From a virus: 23,603 nucleotides of DNA. The notes under the pieces are model-generated. The model saw only the letters and a program-made list of their open reading frames with translations, had not been told where the DNA came from and searched no databases. Shown piece after piece: positions 20,301 to 23,603 of the stretch; positions within the stretch are counted from its first letter, which is position 1; each line of letters starts with the position of its first letter. The stretch is taken from the IMG/VR virus record IMGVR_UViG_3300017743_000127, positions 1-23,603 of that record. The stretch is one strand, 5' to 3'. The position numbers were made by a program, and so were the translations under genes.

Positions 20301-22158
20301 TAACCAACTGTATTTTGGTATAAATAACGGTAATGCTAATGGAACCTCGAATGAGATTGGTACAGGTATTACTTGGGCACCTCTATATACATCATATACC
20401 AAACGATCCGCTGGCATCTTACAAATAGGTGAAGGTAACTATTTTAGATCAGGACTTGCATTTTATACAAACAACACCGCTGACGTTTCAACAGATTGGT
20501 CGGAGAGAATGCGGCTTGATATGGATGGCAATCTTATTATCAACCAAGCAGAAATAACCTATACATCAGGTGATAATATACGGCTTACTGGATCGTATAC
20601 ATCAAATAGACTGCACATAAACGGCTCTATACAGCTAACAAACAACGGCGATGCACTAGTGATTGGTCGTGGAACTTCTACATTTCTCTCTGATGAAGAG
20701 CTTGGCTTTGGCTGGGGCAGCGGCTGGTATCAGACAGATGCAACGTATCTAAGGGTGCGTAATAATAAGTCTGTTTACAGCACAGGTGATGCTAGGTTTA
20801 GTACTTACTACGACAGTAACGACACAGCTTACTATGCAAACCCTAACAGTGACAGTAGGATGGCTAGACTGCTTGTTGGTGATGGCAGCAACTACATCCG
20901 CATAGGTGACGAGGGCGAAGGTGCTAATACTAGTTATTCTCGCATCAGAACAGACTCAAGTGGGAATCTTTATTTAGATGCAAAAGGATCACAAAATATA
21001 TATTTAGGTTGGTGGAGTAGTCCTGCTTCTAGGGTTTTCTCAGAAATGGGCGCACAGTTTCCTGTTTACTATGACCGCAACGACACAGCCTACTATACAA
21101 ACCCTGCAAACAACTCTGTGATGAATCAGATCAGTCTGGGTGTTCCAGGCAATGGTTCAAATACCAAAGGCCGTTTTATAGCACTAGAGGGCAACACAGA
21201 CAGTAATGGTGAAGCTTCTAGTCGTATATTCTTCTCAGAACACAATAGCAGTACTGCGAGTATGGACGGATATGGAATGTCTCTTGGCTATCTTGGTGGC
21301 GCTACAAGTATAACAGGTACATCTGGTAACGCTTGGACAGGTTTGTCACAGATCAGCAATGGTCAGTGGGGAATGTGGGGGCATGATGGTAATGCTACAG
21401 GCGCACTCGTTATGTACGGTGATCGTGCTGCTACTTATGTTAACTTTTCTGGCAATGACATTAGTGGTATTAATATTGGAACAGCCGGTAATTCATTCCG
21501 TGCCCCTATCTTCTACGACAGTAACGACACTGCTTACTACGTCAATCCCAACGGCACATCACGCCTAAACGCAATCGACTTTGGTGATAGTAGCCCAACA
21601 CTTTCCCAAGACGGTGATTATTTAAGAGTAACAAGTAGTTACGGATATGCTAATATAGGGGCAGGAAACAGTAGCTACTTTCATTTTTCCACAGACAGAG
21701 GCCAGTTTTACTTCAACAAGACGATACAAGTGGATGGCGATGGCATTCGCATGTACGACACCGCCGCTGATGTTCGTGCATATATCTTTTATGATCAGAG
21801 CGATACAAACTACTACGCTGATCCTGCAAGTACATCTGTATTTAACCAGATCAACGTCACTACCTTAAATTCAACATCTGATATTCGTTTCAAGTCTGAT
21901 CTGCAAAAGATAGACAGCGCTGTTGATAAGTTAAAAACGATTAGCGGCTACACCTACATTCTAAAAGATCACGATGATCGCAAAGCTGGCTTAATTGCAC
22001 AAGAGGTAGAGGGTGTTCTGCCAGAAGCTGTCAAAGGCAGCGAAGATAAAAAACTCTTAGATTACCAAGCGACTATCGCCCTGCTTGTTGAGGCTGTCAA
22101 AGAGCAGTCTGAACAAATCGCAACCCTAAAATCACGCTTAACAAAATTGGAGCATTGA
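17341..22158 (+). CDS. Giant tail fibre with C-terminal S74 intramolecular chaperone
   Basis: A 1605-residue fibre. The N-terminal attachment module (VKHKRSSTSGETPSASDLDV, then GEIAVNTADGKLFVKHTDGT) is followed by fibre modules such as LTGTPTAPTASAATNSTQIA and LPLSGGTMSGQLV. A long Gly/Ser/Asn-rich shaft follows, and then six copies of a FYDSNDTAYYVDPAST-type repeat. The last 93 residues are a peptidase S74 / endosialidase chaperone domain: TSDIRFKSDLQKI with probable self-cleaving Ser1513, AGLIAQEVEGVLPEAV, LDYQATIALLVEAVKE and a terminal coiled coil. The domain drives trimer folding and is released by autocleavage. GTG 17341 has AGGGG seven bases upstream; an in-frame TTG at 17314 is less likely. 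It is the likely receptor-binding protein. Confidence 0.9.
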   Translation: MANVVKHKRSSTSGETPSASDLDVGEIAVNTADGKLFVKHTDGTVVEISGGGGGGSVSTLSDTTITSLGDGELLVYDTTSSKWINQTLSEAGIAALTSPGLTGTPTAPTASAATNSTQIATTAYVTTAVSNLVDSAPGALNTLNELAAALGDDANFSTTVTNSIATKLPLSGGTMSGQLVIADNDGGQSMLQVRNFATSATGGFTNSYTAEIRGATSGGQTHGMLINLNEANDSRRTLDIGDNNGVFASFVNGKLGLGGQTSPEAKLDIKGDTQTYAGMAKIYLTDTSSSVARRNWAIGNGGSAYGNFTIGLSNAADGDPMASGTHTTPFIINNSGNSFFSGDVQVAGLYVGSSNTSYDFYNNGTTYLNGATTIDDSLLSGDIHIKSGTSGTNTQGLLFSLNDNADAQAYIKKTSYYMHYNAHQNEGHRFTVSGGDDLLRMHGANNGTRPDSIDILAANGLYMGNTQVMTLGRALTNITGGTVAGSLTVNSVTFKSNSNVTRNLKIQPSGTATDVGVSIYTPSGSHSIQLYGNATEYGFLDANWASWDIKKTKNGAFKVDEGGGLQRVFNDGYHPNADAWTTARTLSLSGDASGSVSWDGSANATLSVSVGDADTVDGKQATDLLHYRGAVSGDWDTIFTTGTGKTNTSGLYQINNHQSGHSNYPSGSYSYGGVFAWQLANSTFKLYAPHTGTLFYQTGWGNDEYSGWRKIWDSGNDGSGSGLDADLLDGVHGSSFLRSDADDTFTGDLTHVGGAVFGAGTLTADGQNDIFMFGTSPTGITAQGGNYHNKLRILGGAGQSRDLQLYQIDSEYAHIGSSWTSNQLTIDSSFTQVNFNQSIRAPIFYDSNDTAYYVDPASTSVVNQVIATNIEFGDSTGPILSEERNQNLKLQGSTGGDVGISGYGSDGNWDFQLYGTGGQQGFLKSNWGSWSAYADTSGNWFGTASVRAPIFYDSDNTGYYVDPASTGSSVRIKGNIDTRTQNSTTQNNQLYFGINNGNANGTSNEIGTGITWAPLYTSYTKRSAGILQIGEGNYFRSGLAFYTNNTADVSTDWSERMRLDMDGNLIINQAEITYTSGDNIRLTGSYTSNRLHINGSIQLTNNGDALVIGRGTSTFLSDEELGFGWGSGWYQTDATYLRVRNNKSVYSTGDARFSTYYDSNDTAYYANPNSDSRMARLLVGDGSNYIRIGDEGEGANTSYSRIRTDSSGNLYLDAKGSQNIYLGWWSSPASRVFSEMGAQFPVYYDRNDTAYYTNPANNSVMNQISLGVPGNGSNTKGRFIALEGNTDSNGEASSRIFFSEHNSSTASMDGYGMSLGYLGGATSITGTSGNAWTGLSQISNGQWGMWGHDGNATGALVMYGDRAATYVNFSGNDISGINIGTAGNSFRAPIFYDSNDTAYYVNPNGTSRLNAIDFGDSSPTLSQDGDYLRVTSSYGYANIGAGNSSYFHFSTDRGQFYFNKTIQVDGDGIRMYDTAADVRAYIFYDQSDTNYYADPASTSVFNQINVTTLNSTSDIRFKSDLQKIDSAVDKLKTISGYTYILKDHDDRKAGLIAQEVEGVLPEAVKGSEDKKLLDYQATIALLVEAVKEQSEQIATLKSRLTKLEH
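19858..21840 (+). repeat. Six degenerate in-frame fibre repeats (YDSNDTAYYVDP type)
   Basis: The copies begin near 19858, 20179, 20797, 21061, 21499 and 21775. The core is FYDSNDTAYYVDPAST, with variants such as YYDSNDTAYYANP, YYDRNDTAYYTNP and FYDQSDTNYYADP. Spacing is irregular (about 260 to 620 bases), so each caps a variable shaft segment. At the DNA level the copies are unusually alike (for example ATCTTCTACGA at copies 1, 2 and 5), which could promote recombination between segments. Confidence 0.85.
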
Positions 22159-22159
22159 G

Positions 22160-22498
22160 ATGAGCATGACATATTCTTGGGAAATCACATCCCTCAAAAC
22201 GCAAAATCAAACTAACGCCGATGGTGACACATTAGAAAGCGCTGTCGTTCAAACCTACTGGAAAAAAACGGGCACTGATGCAGATGGAAACACTGGTAGT
22301 TTTTCTGGCGCAACTCCGTTTACGGCCACAAACACACCAGCGGGTTCATTTGTAGCTTTGGCGGATCTAAGTGAGGCAATGGTATTAGGTTGGATAAAAG
22401 CTGTTGTTGTTGGTGGATACGAAGAACATGTAAACTCGCAGATACAGAGCCAGATTGACGAACAGACCGTAACAGAAGCCGATATGCCTTGGGCGTAA
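22160..22498 (+). CDS. Small tail-associated protein (DUF7936-like)
   Basis: A 112-residue protein. MTYSWEITSLKTQNQTNADG, then VVQTYWKKTGTD, SFSGATPFTATNTPAGSFVA and LSEAMVLGWIKAVV match a small phage protein type found just after fibre genes: 'W-V--L-----DG-V----W---TDG-Y--S--G---F------FIPY--LTE--VLGWV'. I recall this as a widely conserved but uncharacterised family. GGAG at 22149-22152 precedes ATG 22160. A fibre-assembly or tail-tip role is a guess from position. Confidence 0.7.
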   Translation: MSMTYSWEITSLKTQNQTNADGDTLESAVVQTYWKKTGTDADGNTGSFSGATPFTATNTPAGSFVALADLSEAMVLGWIKAVVVGGYEEHVNSQIQSQIDEQTVTEADMPWA

Positions 22499-22532
22499 TA
22501 TATTAAATTAAGCTAATAGTGGGGACACGACG

Positions 22533-23288
22533 ATGGCTATTCAAATCAACGGCACAACAGTCATAAATAACTCTCGGCAATTAGAAAATATTGACAGGTT
22601 ACAACTAGCTGGGACGAATATAGACGTATCAAATGCAACAACTTCAATAAATTACACTAATCCAGCACAAGACACTTCAAACGCGAATGGTGCAACGTCT
22701 GGAGGGTTATACGTTAGATCAGGAGGCGCTTGGTATTATCGATTAAGTCAAAACGCAAACTGGTCGGGGGCGGTAACATTAGTGTGCAGCAAAAGCGATA
22801 GCAGTTCGAATAATGTAGATTCAACACTATCGTCAATAGTTGACGGAGACACAATGGTAGTCTGGATCAACTCTTCAAATTATGGGGTTTATGAAGTAAA
22901 CGATTCAAGCATATTTAATTCATCATTAGCCCGCTTCTTCGATGTAGACTTCGTTTCTGGCGTTGGAAACTTTGCGGTCGCAAATAATGGCGCTCTTCAG
23001 TTAAAAGTGGGATTTAGCGCCGTAAGTACCACTTTAACCAAAACCAACCCTACAGCGGCGCGAACTATTACTCTGCCAGACGCAAGCGGCACCGTTGCGC
23101 TTACAAGTGATGTTGGCGGCGGGGCTACGGGTGGGGGATCAGACGAAATATTTTATGAAAACGACACAACCGTTACAACAAGTTACACCATTACAAATAA
23201 CAAAAACGCAATGAGTGCTGGCCCTATAACAATTAACTCAGGCGTCACTGTTACAGTCGGCACCGGGGAAGCTTGGACGGTCATTTAA
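22533..23288 (+). CDS. Tail fibre/tail structural protein
   Basis: A 251-residue Asn/Ser/Thr-rich protein with GGGGA upstream. The N-terminus AIQINGTTVINNSRQLENID is a phage fibre or tail-tip start in which the protein declares a short beta-hairpin plug. The middle has ARTITLPDASGTVALTSDVG, a common fibre linker. The C-terminus (YTITNNKNAMSAGPITINSG, then VTVTVGTGEAWTVI) matches an ending I recall on many marine phage virion proteins. It probably forms a secondary fibre. It is joined to the next gene by TAATG. Confidence 0.75.
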   Translation: MAIQINGTTVINNSRQLENIDRLQLAGTNIDVSNATTSINYTNPAQDTSNANGATSGGLYVRSGGAWYYRLSQNANWSGAVTLVCSKSDSSSNNVDSTLSSIVDGDTMVVWINSSNYGVYEVNDSSIFNSSLARFFDVDFVSGVGNFAVANNGALQLKVGFSAVSTTLTKTNPTAARTITLPDASGTVALTSDVGGGATGGGSDEIFYENDTTVTTSYTITNNKNAMSAGPITINSGVTVTVGTGEAWTVI

Positions 23289-23512
23289 TGGCGGATATTC
23301 TTATATCATCTGACTTTGGTTTAAAATGGGGGAACGTCACTATTGCTCCGCGAGAGCTTGCTGACAATATTTCGGGCATTGATATTCAAAACGGACTGCT
23401 TGTTTTTGATGCGGTCAAGATCGTCAATTCTACAGATCGTGAATTCATTACAGATAGTAGAGGAGTTAGCCATATGCTGAATGACCTTGTGGTAAGGATT
23501 TTAGGAGAATGA
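23288..23512 (+). CDS. Small hypothetical tail-region protein
   Basis: A 74-residue protein from ATG 23288 in a TAATG overlap with the preceding gene. It is beta-rich at the start (ISSDFGLKWGNVTIAPRELA) with a short helical end (SRGVSHMLNDLVVRILGE). No recognised family. It overlaps the next start by four bases (ATGA), so it belongs to the same operon. Confidence 0.6.
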   Translation: MADILISSDFGLKWGNVTIAPRELADNISGIDIQNGLLVFDAVKIVNSTDREFITDSRGVSHMLNDLVVRILGE

Positions 23513-23603
23513 GTAATTTCACAAAATATCGAGTAGTCTTTGATGACCCCGATGCTCTCGATGAGCCGACTAAAGTCCTAGTTCCAGCGCAACAATGGTT
23601 GGA
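23509..23603 (+). CDS. Partial hypothetical protein running off the right edge
   Basis: The ATG overlaps the preceding stop as ATGA, with TTAGGAG just upstream. Only about 31 residues are visible (SNFTKYRVVFDDPDALDEPT, then KVLVPAQQWL). Too short for family assignment, but the coupling and open frame to the window end support a real gene. Confidence 0.5.
   Translation, partial: MSNFTKYRVVFDDPDALDEPTKVLVPAQQWL

Noticed and set aside
17341-22158. Diversity-generating retroelement acting on the fibre repeats
   Set aside because: No reverse transcriptase, template repeat or Avd-like gene in the window; repeat differences are not concentrated at adenines.

Overview
This window is part of a tailed dsDNA bacteriophage (or prophage) genome of moderate G+C. 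The evidence is a head-assembly block with a P22-type coat protein, a portal and terminase pair, very long tail-fibre genes, a tyrosine recombinase, and tightly packed genes that overlap by a few bases. The coat fold points to P22-like (podovirus-type) heads. The SleB-type lysin, the small Lys/Arg-rich head proteins and the fibre families recall phages of marine alphaproteobacteria; the host assignment is inference from remembered families, not from a search. The recombinase suggests a temperate or integration-capable lifestyle, but no attP or tRNA gene could be identified.

Layout. (1) 1-4289, + strand: DNA metabolism, modification and lysis. A partial zinc-binding protein, an endonuclease VII-like nuclease, a winged-helix-like protein, a C5-cytosine methyltransferase carried on two overlapping reading frames, a PAPS-reductase-like PP-loop protein and a SleB/Hydrolase_2 lysin. 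(2) 4290-6295, + strand: a control and integration block with two small HTH proteins, the tyrosine recombinase and, last in the string, an ArfA-like ribosome-rescue factor whose coding region contains an intrinsic terminator. (3) 6358-10169, - strand: one compact operon read leftward: small terminase, large terminase, a small protein, an NPPW adenine-type methyltransferase, two small proteins and a GIY-YIG nuclease. (4) 10170-10388: a divergent control region with tandem TTGACA boxes, a repeated TCTACATACA element and an intrinsic terminator directly before the portal. (5) 10389-23603, + strand: portal, four small basic proteins, scaffold, coat, a small acidic protein, a baseplate/neck-type Ig-like protein, fibre proteins including a 1605-residue fibre with an intramolecular S74 chaperone domain, and small tail-associated proteins running off the right edge.

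Most notable points: the split, overprinted cytosine methyltransferase, in which the second frame has its own strong ribosome binding site and carries motif X; the phage-borne ArfA-like gene with the terminator-in-ORF arrangement known from bacterial arfA; the promoter-terminator-portal arrangement resembling late-gene antitermination control; and a shared sequence element found upstream of several transcription units, once inside a large dyad at the promoter of the HTH/integrase operon.
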